From positions 62,001 through 126,000 of the IMG/VR virus record IMGVR_UViG_3300026484_000236: a stretch of DNA of 64,000 bases. The stretch is one strand, 5' to 3'. This stretch comes from a virus. A program made the translations under genes and the position numbers. Of the stretch, positions 9,208 to 18,044 are shown piece after piece. Numbering within the stretch: position 1 is the first letter of the stretch; each line of letters begins with the position of its first letter. The notes below the pieces were generated by a model that did no database searches, had not been told where the DNA came from, and saw only the letters and a program-made list of their open reading frames with translations.

Positions 9208-10338
9208 ATGGCATTTTATAACGATCCAATAAAAGTTTTAGAAGAACTTAAAGAAAAATATCCAAAATACGATTATAGTAAATTTAAATATTCTAAAATG
9301 CGGGAAAAATGCATTATAATTTGTTCGGAACATGGTGAATTTTACCCAACTGTTATTAATTTTAAAAATGGTTCTGAGTGTCCGGCATGTTCTAGAAAAA
9401 TTTCTAGAACCGGTAATAAAGGTACCAAAAGTTTAACACAAGAAGAAATTTTAAAAAGATTTAAAGAAGTTCATGGAAATAAATACAATTATTCGGAAGT
9501 TAAATATATTAATAGAAGTACCAAAGTTAAAATAATTTGTAATTCCTGTAATAATAAATTTGATCAAATTCCTAGTTCTCATCTTAAAGGACATGGTTGC
9601 CCAAAATGCTCCAAGATAGAAGCATCTAAAAAAAGAATTGAAAATACAAATAATACCAAAAATATTACCATGAATTTTAAAAAAATTCATGGAGATAAAT
9701 ACGATTATTCAAAAGTTAATTATATAGATTCCAATACTAAAGTAGAAATTATATGTCCGGAACATGGAAGTTTCTTACAACTTCCAAATAGTCATAATTC
9801 CGGAAATGGTTGTCCAAAGTGTGGAATTTTAAAAAATATGAATACACCCGAAAAAAATATAAATAATTTTAAAAAAGTTCATGGTAATCAATACGATTAT
9901 TCACTTTTGAATAATACTACAAATTTAAATTCTTTAATTCCAATAATATGTTCAAAACATGGAGAATTTTTACAAACCAAATCTAACCACCTTCAAGGAC
10001 ATGGATGTCCAAAATGCTCTGAATCCAAAGGAGAAAGAAAAGTTAGAGAATTTCTAGAAGAGAATAATATTAATTATTCTCAAGAAGTTAAACTCTTTGA
10101 TAATTATAGATTTGATTTTTATTTAGAAGATTTAAATACTGTCATTGAGTATGATGGTAAACAACATTATGAACCGATTGGATATTTTGGTGGTTTAGAA
10201 GGGTTCTTGAAAACTCAAGAATGTGATAAAATTAAAACCGATTATTGTATTAAAAACGATATAAGAATTATTCGAATAGGATATTTTGAAGATGTTAGAG
10301 AAGTTTTAACACAAGTAAAACCATACCTAACAAACTAA
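9208..10338 (+). CDS. Putative mobile endonuclease with treble-clef repeats and Vsr-like nuclease domain
   Basis: 376 residues: four Cys/His repeats (about 20-72, 90-146, 155-208, 215-270) of the form HG.KYDYSKV...VEIICPEHG.F...H..G.GCPKC, then a nuclease domain with YRFDFYLEDLNTVIEYDGKQ, D.IKTDYC and IRIIRIGY. In the first two repeats some metal ligands differ. It lies between the truncated beta' gene and HU. Its last 300 bases are almost identical in DNA to the ends of the genes at 10876 and 12001, showing recent copying or gene conversion. Confidence 0.7.
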   Translation: MAFYNDPIKVLEELKEKYPKYDYSKFKYSKMREKCIIICSEHGEFYPTVINFKNGSECPACSRKISRTGNKGTKSLTQEEILKRFKEVHGNKYNYSEVKYINRSTKVKIICNSCNNKFDQIPSSHLKGHGCPKCSKIEASKKRIENTNNTKNITMNFKKIHGDKYDYSKVNYIDSNTKVEIICPEHGSFLQLPNSHNSGNGCPKCGILKNMNTPEKNINNFKKVHGNQYDYSLLNNTTNLNSLIPIICSKHGEFLQTKSNHLQGHGCPKCSESKGERKVREFLEENNINYSQEVKLFDNYRFDFYLEDLNTVIEYDGKQHYEPIGYFGGLEGFLKTQECDKIKTDYCIKNDIRIIRIGYFEDVREVLTQVKPYLTN

Positions 10339-10373
10339 AATAAATAAAACTATTAAAATAAGGAAAATTATAA

Positions 10374-10634
10374 ATGAAAAAAATCGAATTAGAAAAAGCT
10401 CTTGCAGCTAAATTAGAAATAAGTAATAAAGAAGCGGAAAGAATTCTAGAAGCTGTTGTTAATACTGTAGTAGCTGGTGTTAAAGAGACTGGTGAGGTTC
10501 CATTCGGAAAGATTGGTAAGTTCAAATACGTAGACGTTAAAGAACGTTCCGGTGAAATGAATGGTGTGAAATGGACTAAACCTGCTCACAAAACTATTAA
10601 ATTTAGTTTATCTAAATTTGGTAAAGAACTTTAA
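10374..10634 (+). CDS. HU/IHF-family DNA-binding protein
   Basis: 86 residues, near the usual length of about 90. Shows the N-terminal helix pair (KKIELEKALAAKLEIS, ILEAVVNTVV) and the first strands GEVPFGKIGKFKYVDV, then a short arm region and KTIKFSLSKFGKEL at the C-terminus (compare P.F.pgk.lk..v). The DNA-binding arm is shorter than in E. coli HU and the conserved arm Pro is not obvious. HU-like proteins bend and wrap DNA; in phages they may organise the genome or help replication. A strong terminator follows, so it is the last gene of its unit. Confidence 0.85.
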   Translation: MKKIELEKALAAKLEISNKEAERILEAVVNTVVAGVKETGEVPFGKIGKFKYVDVKERSGEMNGVKWTKPAHKTIKFSLSKFGKEL

Positions 10635-10660
10635 TAAATGAGGCTTCGGCCTCATTTATT
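10633..10660 (+). terminator. Strong UUCG hairpin terminator after HU gene
   Basis: A perfect 12-bp stem (AATAAATGAGGC / GCCTCATTTATT) closed by a TTCG tetraloop, overlapping the HU stop codon, followed by CCTGTCGTTA. Confidence 0.9.
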
Positions 10661-10699
10661 CCTGTCGTTATATAAGAATATAAATATATTTAAAACAGG

Positions 10700-10825
10700 T
10701 TAACTATTAATAGTTAACTATTAATAGTTATCTCCAAAATAGATATTATAGATAACTATACTGAATAACTATTAATAGTTAACTATTTGGTACACATACT
10801 ATAAATAGTTAACTATTAATAGTTA
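10700..10825. repeat. Cluster of TTAACTATTAATAGTTAA palindromes
   Basis: Copies at about 10700-10730, 10766-10786 and 10806-10825, spaced by 30-50 bases, filling most of the 240-base gap between HU and the next endonuclease gene. Each is a near-perfect palindrome of the AACTATTAATAGTT type. No gene seen here. Confidence 0.75.
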
Positions 10826-10846
10826 TATACATTATTTCTAGTTTAA

Positions 10847-10854
10847 ATAGATAT
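10847..10854 (+). promoter_or_regulatory. ATAGATAT motif before endonuclease gene
   Basis: ATAGATAT 22 bases before the ATG at 10876, downstream of the palindrome cluster. Confidence 0.35.
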
Positions 10855-10875
10855 TTTATCAATAAGGAAAATTTT

Positions 10876-11961
10876 ATGGGTAAAAAACTAACGCAAGAAG
10901 AAGTTATAAAAAGATTTAGGAAAGTTCATGGAGATAAATACGATTATTCTAAAATTCAATATTCTGGAATAAATGATAAGGTTATTATAATCTGTCCAGA
11001 GCATGGAGAATTTTTGCAAACTCCAAATAATCATTTAAGTGGTTATGGTTGTTCCAAATGTGCCGGAAATTTAAAATTAACTCAAGAAGAAGTTATTAAA
11101 AGATTTCGAGAACTTCATGAGGATAAATATGATTACAGTAAAGTCGATTATAAAAATAATATGACTAAGGTAGAAATTATTTGTCCAGAACATGGAAGTT
11201 TTTTTCAAACACCAAGTAATCATTTACGAGGTCAAAGTTGCAAACAATGTTTTTATAATAATTTAAAAACTCCAATTGAAAAATTATTAAAAGATTTTAA
11301 AAAAATTCATGGTAATAAATACAACTATTCCAAAGTTAATTATAAAAATAATAATAATAAAGTTATTATAATATGCCCAGAGCATGGAAAATTTTTACAA
11401 ACTCCAAGTTCCCATCTTAAAGGACATGGTTGTCCAAAATGCTCTATAAAACAAAATTTTACAAACACTAATGAAATTATTAAAAAATTTGTAAAAATTC
11501 ATGGAACTAATTATAATTATTCTAAAGTTAATTATATACATAGTATGGAAAAAATTGAAATTATTTGTCCAGAACATGAGAGTTTCTGGCAACTCCCATT
11601 TAATCATTATAGAGGTTCTATATGTCCAAAATGCGCTCAAGAAAATTCTGAATCTAAGGGCGAAAGAAAAGTTAGAGAATTTCTAGAAGAGAATAATATT
11701 AAATATTCTCAAGAAGTTAAACTCTTTGAGAATTATAGATTTGATTTTTATTTAAAAGATTTAAATACTGTCATTGAGTATGATGGTAAACAGCATTACG
11801 AACCAGTTGAATATTTTGGTGGTTTAGAAGGATTCTTAAAGACTCAAGAACGGGATAAAATTAAAACAGATTATTGTATTAAAAACGATATAAGAATTAT
11901 TCGTATAGGATATTTTGAAGACGTTGGGGAAGTTTTAAACGAGTTAACTATCAATAGTTAA
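10876..11961 (+). CDS. Putative mobile endonuclease with treble-clef repeats and Vsr-like nuclease domain
   Basis: 361 residues: four repeats at about 8-63, 68-125, 130-187 and 195-252, each with KYDYSKV or a close variant, IICPEHG and a Cys pair, then the nuclease domain (SKGERKVREFLEENNI, FDFYLKDLNTVIEYDGKQ). The last residues ELTINS are encoded by the palindrome GAGTTAACTATCAATAGTTAA, so coding sequence and repeat overlap. The gene at 12001 has the same ending and the same following spacer, indicating tandem duplication of gene plus spacer. Confidence 0.7.
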   Translation: MGKKLTQEEVIKRFRKVHGDKYDYSKIQYSGINDKVIIICPEHGEFLQTPNNHLSGYGCSKCAGNLKLTQEEVIKRFRELHEDKYDYSKVDYKNNMTKVEIICPEHGSFFQTPSNHLRGQSCKQCFYNNLKTPIEKLLKDFKKIHGNKYNYSKVNYKNNNNKVIIICPEHGKFLQTPSSHLKGHGCPKCSIKQNFTNTNEIIKKFVKIHGTNYNYSKVNYIHSMEKIEIICPEHESFWQLPFNHYRGSICPKCAQENSESKGERKVREFLEENNIKYSQEVKLFENYRFDFYLKDLNTVIEYDGKQHYEPVEYFGGLEGFLKTQERDKIKTDYCIKNDIRIIRIGYFEDVGEVLNELTINS

Positions 11962-12000
11962 CTATCTTTAGTTAACTAAAGATAGAAATAAAGGATTTTT
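11941..12000 (+). repeat. Spacer with palindrome, duplicated at 13077-13120
   Basis: GAGTTAACTATCAATAGTTAA, then TTAACTAAAGATAGAAATAA and AGGATTTT before the next ATG. The same string, lacking a 12-base insert, follows the gene at 12001. It carries the ribosome site of the next gene in both cases. Confidence 0.8.
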
Positions 12001-13095
12001 ATGGGTAAAAAATTAACACAAGAAGAAGTTATAAAAAGATTTAAAGAAGTTCATGGAGATAAATATGATTATAGTAAAGTAATTTACCATAAATCTAAAT
12101 CTAAAGTTATTATAATCTGTCCAGAACATGGAGAATTTTTACAAACACCAAATAATCATTTAAAATATAAATGTCCAAAATGTTCTATTTTAAAAAAACC
12201 AATAAAAAAACATATAAAAGATTTTAAAAAAGTTCATAATAATAAATACAACTATTCAAAAGTACACTATATAAATACTATGACTAAAATAGAGATTATT
12301 TGTCCAAAACATGGGAGTTTTTTTCAAACACCGATGTCTCATAAATCTGGAAATGGTTGTCCGGAATGTTCCAAAGAAAAACAATCAGGTAAATTAGAAA
12401 ATTTTTTAAAATCTTTACCAATAGAACATTTCAATAAATACGATTACCGTAAAGTTAAATATATAAATCGATTTGAAAAAATAGAAGTAATTTGTAAAAA
12501 TTGTAATAAATCGTTTTGGTGTATACCAAATAATCATTTAAAAAATAACCCTGATAATTCATTTTGTCCAAATTGCTATATTAATAAAAATACATATTCG
12601 CAGGATAAAATAATATACGATTTTAAAGAAATTCATAGAAATAAATACGATTATTCAAAAGTACACTATATAAATACTATGACTAAAGTAGAAATAATTT
12701 GTCTAGAACATGGAAGTTTTTTTCAAAAACCAAACGATCATAAAAATGGATCTGGTTGTCCAATATGTGCTCAAAAAAATTCTGAATCTAAAGGTGAAAG
12801 AAGAGTTAGAGAATTTCTAGAAGAGAATAATATTAAATATTCTCAAGAAGTTAAACTATTTGATAATTATAGATTTGATTTTTATATAAAAGATTTAAAT
12901 ACGGTTATAGAGTATGATGGTAAACAACATTTTGAACCAGTACCATATTTTGGTGGTTTAGAAGGATTCTTAAAAACTCAAGAACGTGATAAAATTAAAA
13001 CAGAATATTGTATTAAAAACGATATAAGAATTATTCGAATAGGATATTTTGAAGACATTGAAGAAGTTTTAAACGAGTTAACTATCAATAGTTAA
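12001..13095 (+). CDS. Putative mobile endonuclease with treble-clef repeats and Vsr-like nuclease domain
   Basis: 364 residues with four Cys/His repeats, the third divergent (CKNCNKSFWCIPNNH, wider spacing), and the C-terminal nuclease domain (SKGERRVREFLEENNI, FDFYIKDLNTVIEYDGKQ). Closest paralog of the gene just upstream; the two share the first 20 codons and the last 100 almost unchanged and differ in the middle repeats, where target recognition would be expected. It lies immediately before the terminase gene. Confidence 0.7.
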   Translation: MGKKLTQEEVIKRFKEVHGDKYDYSKVIYHKSKSKVIIICPEHGEFLQTPNNHLKYKCPKCSILKKPIKKHIKDFKKVHNNKYNYSKVHYINTMTKIEIICPKHGSFFQTPMSHKSGNGCPECSKEKQSGKLENFLKSLPIEHFNKYDYRKVKYINRFEKIEVICKNCNKSFWCIPNNHLKNNPDNSFCPNCYINKNTYSQDKIIYDFKEIHRNKYDYSKVHYINTMTKVEIICLEHGSFFQKPNDHKNGSGCPICAQKNSESKGERRVREFLEENNIKYSQEVKLFDNYRFDFYIKDLNTVIEYDGKQHFEPVPYFGGLEGFLKTQERDKIKTEYCIKNDIRIIRIGYFEDIEEVLNELTINS

Positions 13096-13120
13096 CTAAA
13101 GATAGAAATAAAGGATTTTA
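13077..13120 (+). repeat. Second copy of endonuclease-flanking spacer with palindrome
   Basis: GAGTTAACTATCAATAGTTAA, then CTAAAGATAGAAATAAAGGA, matching the spacer at 11941. Here it supplies the ribosome site of the terminase gene. Confidence 0.8.
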
Positions 13121-15142
13121 ATGAATTTAGATATAAAAAATATTATTATTAATGATAATAAAATTATTACAGAAGTTTCTCCAGAAGAAGCTCAACAAGT
13201 AAAAAATTTAACCGATCAAAATCTTATGGCTAAATATGCTAGTCCAAATGCTCCAACGATTATGAGACAACAAGAACAAGATAAACAATGGAGAATGAGA
13301 GAATATTTAAAATGTAAAATGAGTGCTCTTTATTTTATTAAAAACTATATTAGAGTTCAGGTACCAGGTGGAATTATTAAAGTCGGTGAATCTGCTGAGT
13401 GGTTAGAGACTCCAAAATATTCACAATTTATTAAACTTATCCAATACACTGATAATGTTAATATGATGGCGTCGAGGCAACATTATAAGACCACCACCGT
13501 TGGACAATATTTGTTATGGGTAATGCTTTTTCATCCAAAAGTTAAAATAGAGTTCTTAACTCTAAAACAAAAATCGGCTTTGGATTTCGTTGAACGTATG
13601 TACAGTATGTTATCAATGCTTCCAAAATGGTTAGAAGTTCCTAAAAGTAATAAAGGTGAAAAACAAACTTATCTAGAATTAGCAAATGGTTCTAGATTAA
13701 ACTCGAATTATGTTTCCGGAGCTATTAATCCGGATACCGTGGGACGTGGTATGACAGCTCCGGTAATCTACATAGATGAGGCTGCCTTTATCCCACATAT
13801 GGATGTGGTTTGGGGTTCATTGCAACCAGTTGTTTCAAAAGCGAGGGTACTTGCTAAACAAAATAATTTCCCTACGAATGTTATTATGACCACTACTCCA
13901 AATGGATCTAATGGTAACTTCTTTTATGACCTTTGGCAAAACTCTTGGGACTATTCTGAAATATGGGATGAGAAAACGAATAAACCAGTTCTTGATAATG
14001 AAAAGGTTCTTAATAGCTCTGATTTCCGAAATAACTTCGTTAAGTTAGAATTACATTGGTCAGAGACTGGCAAAGATGAAGAATGGTATAAAAAGCAACA
14101 AAAAGAACTTAACTTTAATATGAGAAGAGTTAACCAAGAGCTTAACCTTGTTTTCTTAGGTTCTAATAATGCCGTATTCCCAGATGAGGTACTGGAACAT
14201 TTTAAACCAACTCCACCTAAATTTCAATTAGATTTAGCATACGGTGAAAAAATGGATGTATTTGAAGATCTTGATCCAAATAAATTATATCTAATGGGTG
14301 TGGATAATGCTGCCAGTACTGCAGCTAAATCGGATTTTAGTACAATGGTTTTAACAGATGCCGAAACTGGTAGACAGGTCGCAGAGTACAGAGGCAAATT
14401 TAATGTTATTAAAAGATACGCAGCCGTTGTTAAATCGGCCATTTTACAATTACAACTGATTTGTGGATTAACTCCTAAAACACTAAGTGTAATTATAGAG
14501 CGAAATAGTTTTGGTATTGGTATCATTGAGGAAATATTATTTTCAGAAGCTCCAGATAAAATTAAATTTGAATTTGAAGAATTCTTGCATTTTACTAAGA
14601 CTAAAAGTACTGGTGATAGAGTTCCAGGTATTATGACTAATAAAACAAATCGTGAGCAAATGTTCAATCTTTTACTAAGTGCATTAAATACTGACCCAGC
14701 ATTGGCGCAGGGTAAATATTTACAAAATGAATTAAGAACTCTTGAGCAAAAAACTAACGGAAGATTTGAAGCAAGTTCTGGACAACATGATGATATTATT
14801 ATGGCTTTTAATTTCACATTATGGTTAAGACATGAAATGATCCAGGAAGGAGATTTACTTACGGAAGATACTCCGGAAGGATTAAAAATAACTCAAGGTG
14901 AGATTAATTCTTATCTGAATGTTACTTTTAGCACTATGGAACATGATTTTAAAAATGAAGCTAAACTTATTAATAAACAAAAAAGTTTTGAAAACATTCA
15001 AGAAGTAGGAAATCATTTTACGGATAAAGATGAGGAAAAACAAAGAAGAAGAGAAATTCTAAAAGAATTTGAAATTCCTGGTTTTACGTCTATAATGGAT
15101 GAAGACGACGAATACTATATGGAAGATTATAAAATATTTTAA
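13121..15142 (+). CDS. Terminase large subunit (DNA packaging ATPase-nuclease)
   Basis: 673 residues, T4 gp17-like. ATPase: Walker A variant SRQHYKTTT near 118 (T4 type SRQ.GKTT), Walker B VIYIDEAAFI near 215, coupling motif MTTTPNG near 256. RNase-H-like nuclease: LMGVDNA near 391 with first Asp, IIERNSFG near 465 with Glu, and QHDDIIMAF near 560 with the last acidic pair. It packages DNA into proheads by docking on the portal (34240-36486, unusually 19 kb away). No small terminase subunit was recognised beside it. ATG with AAGGA upstream. Confidence 0.95.
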   Translation: MNLDIKNIIINDNKIITEVSPEEAQQVKNLTDQNLMAKYASPNAPTIMRQQEQDKQWRMREYLKCKMSALYFIKNYIRVQVPGGIIKVGESAEWLETPKYSQFIKLIQYTDNVNMMASRQHYKTTTVGQYLLWVMLFHPKVKIEFLTLKQKSALDFVERMYSMLSMLPKWLEVPKSNKGEKQTYLELANGSRLNSNYVSGAINPDTVGRGMTAPVIYIDEAAFIPHMDVVWGSLQPVVSKARVLAKQNNFPTNVIMTTTPNGSNGNFFYDLWQNSWDYSEIWDEKTNKPVLDNEKVLNSSDFRNNFVKLELHWSETGKDEEWYKKQQKELNFNMRRVNQELNLVFLGSNNAVFPDEVLEHFKPTPPKFQLDLAYGEKMDVFEDLDPNKLYLMGVDNAASTAAKSDFSTMVLTDAETGRQVAEYRGKFNVIKRYAAVVKSAILQLQLICGLTPKTLSVIIERNSFGIGIIEEILFSEAPDKIKFEFEEFLHFTKTKSTGDRVPGIMTNKTNREQMFNLLLSALNTDPALAQGKYLQNELRTLEQKTNGRFEASSGQHDDIIMAFNFTLWLRHEMIQEGDLLTEDTPEGLKITQGEINSYLNVTFSTMEHDFKNEAKLINKQKSFENIQEVGNHFTDKDEEKQRRREILKEFEIPGFTSIMDEDDEYYMEDYKIF

Positions 15143-15144
15143 TA

Positions 15145-15170
15145 TCTATATGTATTATACATAGATATAT
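15145..15170. other. Imperfect palindrome containing ATAGATAT
   Basis: TATCTATATGTA-TTA-TACATAGATA, between the terminase and the next endonuclease gene; one bulged base. It includes ATAGATAT at 15161-15168, about 25 bases before the ATG at 15193. It could be a terminator, a promoter, or both. Confidence 0.4.
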
Positions 15171-15192
15171 TATTTACTAAAAAGGATTATAA

Positions 15193-16887
15193 ATGGCAAT
15201 AACACAAGAAGAATTTATAAATTTGGCAAAAGAAAAACATGGTAATAAATACGATTATTCAAAAGTTAACTATATTAATAAAAATACTAAGGTAGAAATT
15301 ATCTGTCCAGAACATGGGAGTTTTTTAGTAACTCCAAATAACCATTTAAAAATTTCATCTAGAACTAAAAAACCAATGGGTGGTTGTCAAATTTGTTCGA
15401 ATAAAAAATTATTAACACAAGAAGAAATTATAAACCATTTTAAAAAAGTTCATGGGGATAAATATAATTACAATAATGTTGGGTATGTTAATAAGAATAC
15501 TAAAGTAGAAATAATATGTCCAAAACATGGAAGTTTTTTTCAGACTCCAATTGATCACTCTTCAGGACATGGTTGTCCGAAATGCGCCCATTCAAAAAAA
15601 TTTCTAGGAAATTTAGAAATATTAAAAAGATTTTATAGTATTTATGGAAATAAATACCAATATGAATTACCAGAAAATAGCGATACATTAACCAAAATAA
15701 AAGTAATTTGTCCAGAACATGGAGAATTTAAAACAACAGTTGGAGAGCATTTTAAACATGGTTGTAAAAAATGCGCCGGTACTTTTTTAAAAACGACTGA
15801 AGAAGCAATTCAAGATTTTAAAAAGGTTCATTCTAATAAATATGATTATAGTAAAGTTAATTATACAAATGCTATGAAAAAAGTAGAAATAATATGTCCG
15901 GAACATGGAAGTTTTTTTCAAAGTCCAAATAATCATTTGAGTTCCGGTCATGGTTGTCCAAAATGCACTAGTACTCGTTCCAAAGCAGAAGAAGAAATTT
16001 ATAATTTTATAAAAGATGCTTTTCCAGATATAAAAATTATCCAAAATCATAAATTTGGTAGAATGGAATTAGATCTTTATTTCCCTGATTATAAATTTGC
16101 AATAGAATATAATGGGGTATATTGGCATTCATTAACTAATGTGAAAATGGCTACTTCTAAAAATCAAACGGACGCTTATTATAATAAGAAAAGACATTTG
16201 AAAAAGTTTGAAGCTTGTACTCAATTAGGAATTCATTTATTTCAAATTAATGAATTAGAATGGAAAGATCCAATTAAAAAAGATATTTGGTTAAGCAAAA
16301 TACTTTTAAAAATAGGAAAAATACCTAATAAAATACCAGGTAGAAAATGTATTATAAAAGAAGTTCCAAAAAAAGAATCTAGAGAATTTCAAGAACTTAA
16401 TCATTTACAAGGTAGTATTAATTCATTAAAACACTACGGATTATATTATCAGGATGAACTAGTTCAATTATTTACTTTGGGAGCATCTAGATATAATGGA
16501 CGATACGATTATGAAATTCATAGAATATGTACTAAAAAATATACTATAGTTCATGGAGGAGTTTCTAAATTATATAAATATGTTTTAAAGGAATTAAATA
16601 ATCCTAAAATTATAACCTATGCTAATAGACGTTGGAGTGCTTTAAATGATTCTAATCTATATAAACAATTAGGTCTAGTATATATTAATGAAAGTTCCCC
16701 AAACTTTAGCGTAATCCCAAAAGATTGTTCGAGAATGTATCCAAGAAATACTTTTCAAAAACATAAACTGGAAAAAATACCTGGTTTTGTTTACGATAAA
16801 AATTTAACAGCTCAGGAATGTATTTTAGCAAACGATTATATGATTCAGTGGGATTGTGGTAACGGAGTCTATGCTACAAAAATTTAA
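15193..16887 (+). CDS. Putative homing endonuclease, treble-clef repeats with EDxHD/Vsr-like domain and long C-terminal extension
   Basis: 564 residues. Four Cys/His repeats occupy about 1-265. A nuclease core follows: RSKAEEEIYNFI, then MELDLYFPDYKFAIEYNGVYWHS near 288-310, resembling the EDxHD family of phage homing endonucleases (I-Bth0305I type). The remaining 230 residues (PGRKCIIKEVP, LGASRYNG, IITYANRRWS, NFSVIPKD) match a C-terminal region common in such phage endonucleases. Different in kind from the other four, sharing only the N-terminal repeats, so domain shuffling is likely. It follows the terminase gene, a frequent target neighbourhood. Confidence 0.75.
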   Translation: MAITQEEFINLAKEKHGNKYDYSKVNYINKNTKVEIICPEHGSFLVTPNNHLKISSRTKKPMGGCQICSNKKLLTQEEIINHFKKVHGDKYNYNNVGYVNKNTKVEIICPKHGSFFQTPIDHSSGHGCPKCAHSKKFLGNLEILKRFYSIYGNKYQYELPENSDTLTKIKVICPEHGEFKTTVGEHFKHGCKKCAGTFLKTTEEAIQDFKKVHSNKYDYSKVNYTNAMKKVEIICPEHGSFFQSPNNHLSSGHGCPKCTSTRSKAEEEIYNFIKDAFPDIKIIQNHKFGRMELDLYFPDYKFAIEYNGVYWHSLTNVKMATSKNQTDAYYNKKRHLKKFEACTQLGIHLFQINELEWKDPIKKDIWLSKILLKIGKIPNKIPGRKCIIKEVPKKESREFQELNHLQGSINSLKHYGLYYQDELVQLFTLGASRYNGRYDYEIHRICTKKYTIVHGGVSKLYKYVLKELNNPKIITYANRRWSALNDSNLYKQLGLVYINESSPNFSVIPKDCSRMYPRNTFQKHKLEKIPGFVYDKNLTAQECILANDYMIQWDCGNGVYATKI

Positions 16888-16901
16888 TAAAAATTGTCGG
16901 A

Positions 16902-16955
16902 AGAAATAATTGTATTATCTATACAATTATTTCTCTGATTCTCCTGTCGTTAAAT
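16902..16955 (+). terminator. Hairpin terminator with CCTGTCGTTAAATT motif
   Basis: Stem AGAAATAATTGTA / TACAATTATTTCT (16902-16934, 7-base loop) followed by CTCCTGTCGTTAAATTT. It overlaps the end of the minus-strand gene at 16927. Confidence 0.7.
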
Positions 16956-17091
16956 TTAACAACAATTGAACCTTTTTTGGTTTTCGCGCGAACTTCAACC
17001 GAACTTTTTTTATCTTTTTTTCTATATAAGTACAATCGATAACCGTTGAACAGAAATCATCTATCGTACTTTGTCTATGTTTCTGTAACAT
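16927..17091 (-). CDS. Small basic protein of unknown function (54 aa)
   Basis: Starts MLQKHRQSTIDDFC and ends LNLTTGESEK. Lys/Arg-rich in the middle (EKKIKKVRLKFARKPKK), which suggests nucleic-acid contact, but no family is recognised. AAAGGAGATAAC precedes the ATG and overlaps the stop of the gene at 17102, so the two are probably coupled. Its 3' end lies over the plus-strand terminator. Last gene of the minus-strand block. Confidence 0.55.
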   Translation of the reverse strand: MLQKHRQSTIDDFCSTVIDCTYIEKKIKKVRLKFARKPKKVQLLLNLTTGESEK

Positions 17092-17101
17092 GTTATCTCC
17101 T

Positions 17102-17389
17102 TTAAAAATCGTCTTCTAAAGATTCTTCATCTTCTAAATGACTATCGACTGGGAATATATTTAGACTTTTTGGATATCTAATATATCTTCTATCTATACT
17201 TCCAGTAATACATTCATCCTCGATATCATTATTAGAAGATACTTTAAGATTATTAGATTTTAATAAAGTTGGAAATATTGTATCTTCACCAGAATCATTC
17301 CAAAGAATAATATCCAAATCTTCATTTTCATTTAATAAAATATTTAAGTAATCCCTTAATTGTTTCACTGTTCTAAATTCTTGTTCCAT
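17102..17389 (-). CDS. Acidic protein of unknown function (95 aa)
   Basis: Begins with a helical stretch (FRTVKQLRDYLNILL), then a segment like a small beta sheet (LDIILWNDSG), and ends with an acidic tail rich in Glu and Asp. No family recognised. It is in a string of short minus-strand genes, 9 bases after the gene at 17399, and shares a transcript with its neighbours. Start ATG with AAGGAATATTT upstream. Confidence 0.7.
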   Translation of the reverse strand: MEQEFRTVKQLRDYLNILLNENEDLDIILWNDSGEDTIFPTLLKSNNLKVSSNNDIEDECITGSIDRRYIRYPKSLNIFPVDSHLEDEESLEDDF

Positions 17390-17398
17390 AAATATTCC

Positions 17399-17707
17399 TT
17401 ATTCATCAAAAGATAATACATCTTTTAAAGTTTTATATTTCTTTTTTAAATCGTTCTCTTTTGGAGGCAGATTTAAAAAATATTCCTCTAAACATATTTC
17501 ATGTACAAAAGTACTTCCGTGTGCTCCTTGGTACACTTTTACGAAACCAACTTCAGTGAGAAATTTTATTTTACCTTTAGCTTCATTACTTACCGAAACT
17601 TCCGTAAATGTTAAAAGCTCTTCTTGGCGTATTGAACCAGGACGATGAACTTTAGAAATATATTGCTGAATCTTTTTCTTTTGTAATCGGGTAAGAACTA
17701 TACGCAT
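17399..17707 (-). CDS. Unknown protein, possibly winged-helix (102 aa)
   Basis: The order helix (TRLQKKKIQQYISKV), helix (RQEELLTFTEV), helix (NEAKGKIKFLTEVGFVKVY), then short strand pair would fit a winged helix, which would make it a DNA-binding regulator; this is a guess from pattern only. Otherwise unrecognised. It has close spacing on both sides (9-10 bases) within the minus-strand operon. Confidence 0.65.
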   Translation of the reverse strand: MRIVLTRLQKKKIQQYISKVHRPGSIRQEELLTFTEVSVSNEAKGKIKFLTEVGFVKVYQGAHGSTFVHEICLEEYFLNLPPKENDLKKKYKTLKDVLSFDE

Positions 17708-17716
17708 TTATCAGCC

Positions 17717-18028
17717 TTATTTTTTAATATATTCTAAAAAATTTTTTAACTCGTCCCCAGTTAAAGCACCTCTTTCCGGATCGATAATAAATTCTAAATT
17801 TACCTCGAACCATTGCTTAAATCTAGTATCTTCCGGATTCGAAAAACATTCAAGTTCTCTTTGATCATAAACTATTCCAGCAGCAGTAAATAACCCATTA
17901 TCTACTAAACATACTGGAAAGAATTTACCAGTAAAATTATAATTTTTTGGTTCCTCAATTGGGGTACCGTAATGATTTAACCAGTACTCTTTACTATTTC
18001 CATCTATTGGATTAATATAAAATCCCAT
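17717..18028 (-). CDS. Unknown protein (103 aa)
   Basis: Begins MGFYINPIDGNSKEYWLNHYG, a pattern seen in small hypothetical phage proteins, followed by a possible beta-rich core (FFPVCLVDNGLFTAAGIVYD) and a helical C-terminus. No catalytic or metal motif seen. In the minus-strand operon with AAAGGAGG before the ATG. Confidence 0.65.
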   Translation of the reverse strand: MGFYINPIDGNSKEYWLNHYGTPIEEPKNYNFTGKFFPVCLVDNGLFTAAGIVYDQRELECFSNPEDTRFKQWFEVNLEFIIDPERGALTGDELKNFLEYIKK

Positions 18029-18044
18029 AAATCCTCCTTTTTAT

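Noticed and set aside
10700-10825. Regularly spaced palindromes as a CRISPR array
   Set aside because: Copies vary, spacers are not uniform, the units are palindromes of an element found elsewhere, and there are no cas genes.
14224-14817. 197-residue open frame on the minus strand
   Set aside because: It lies antisense inside the well-supported terminase gene, lacks a ribosome site and has no recognised motif.
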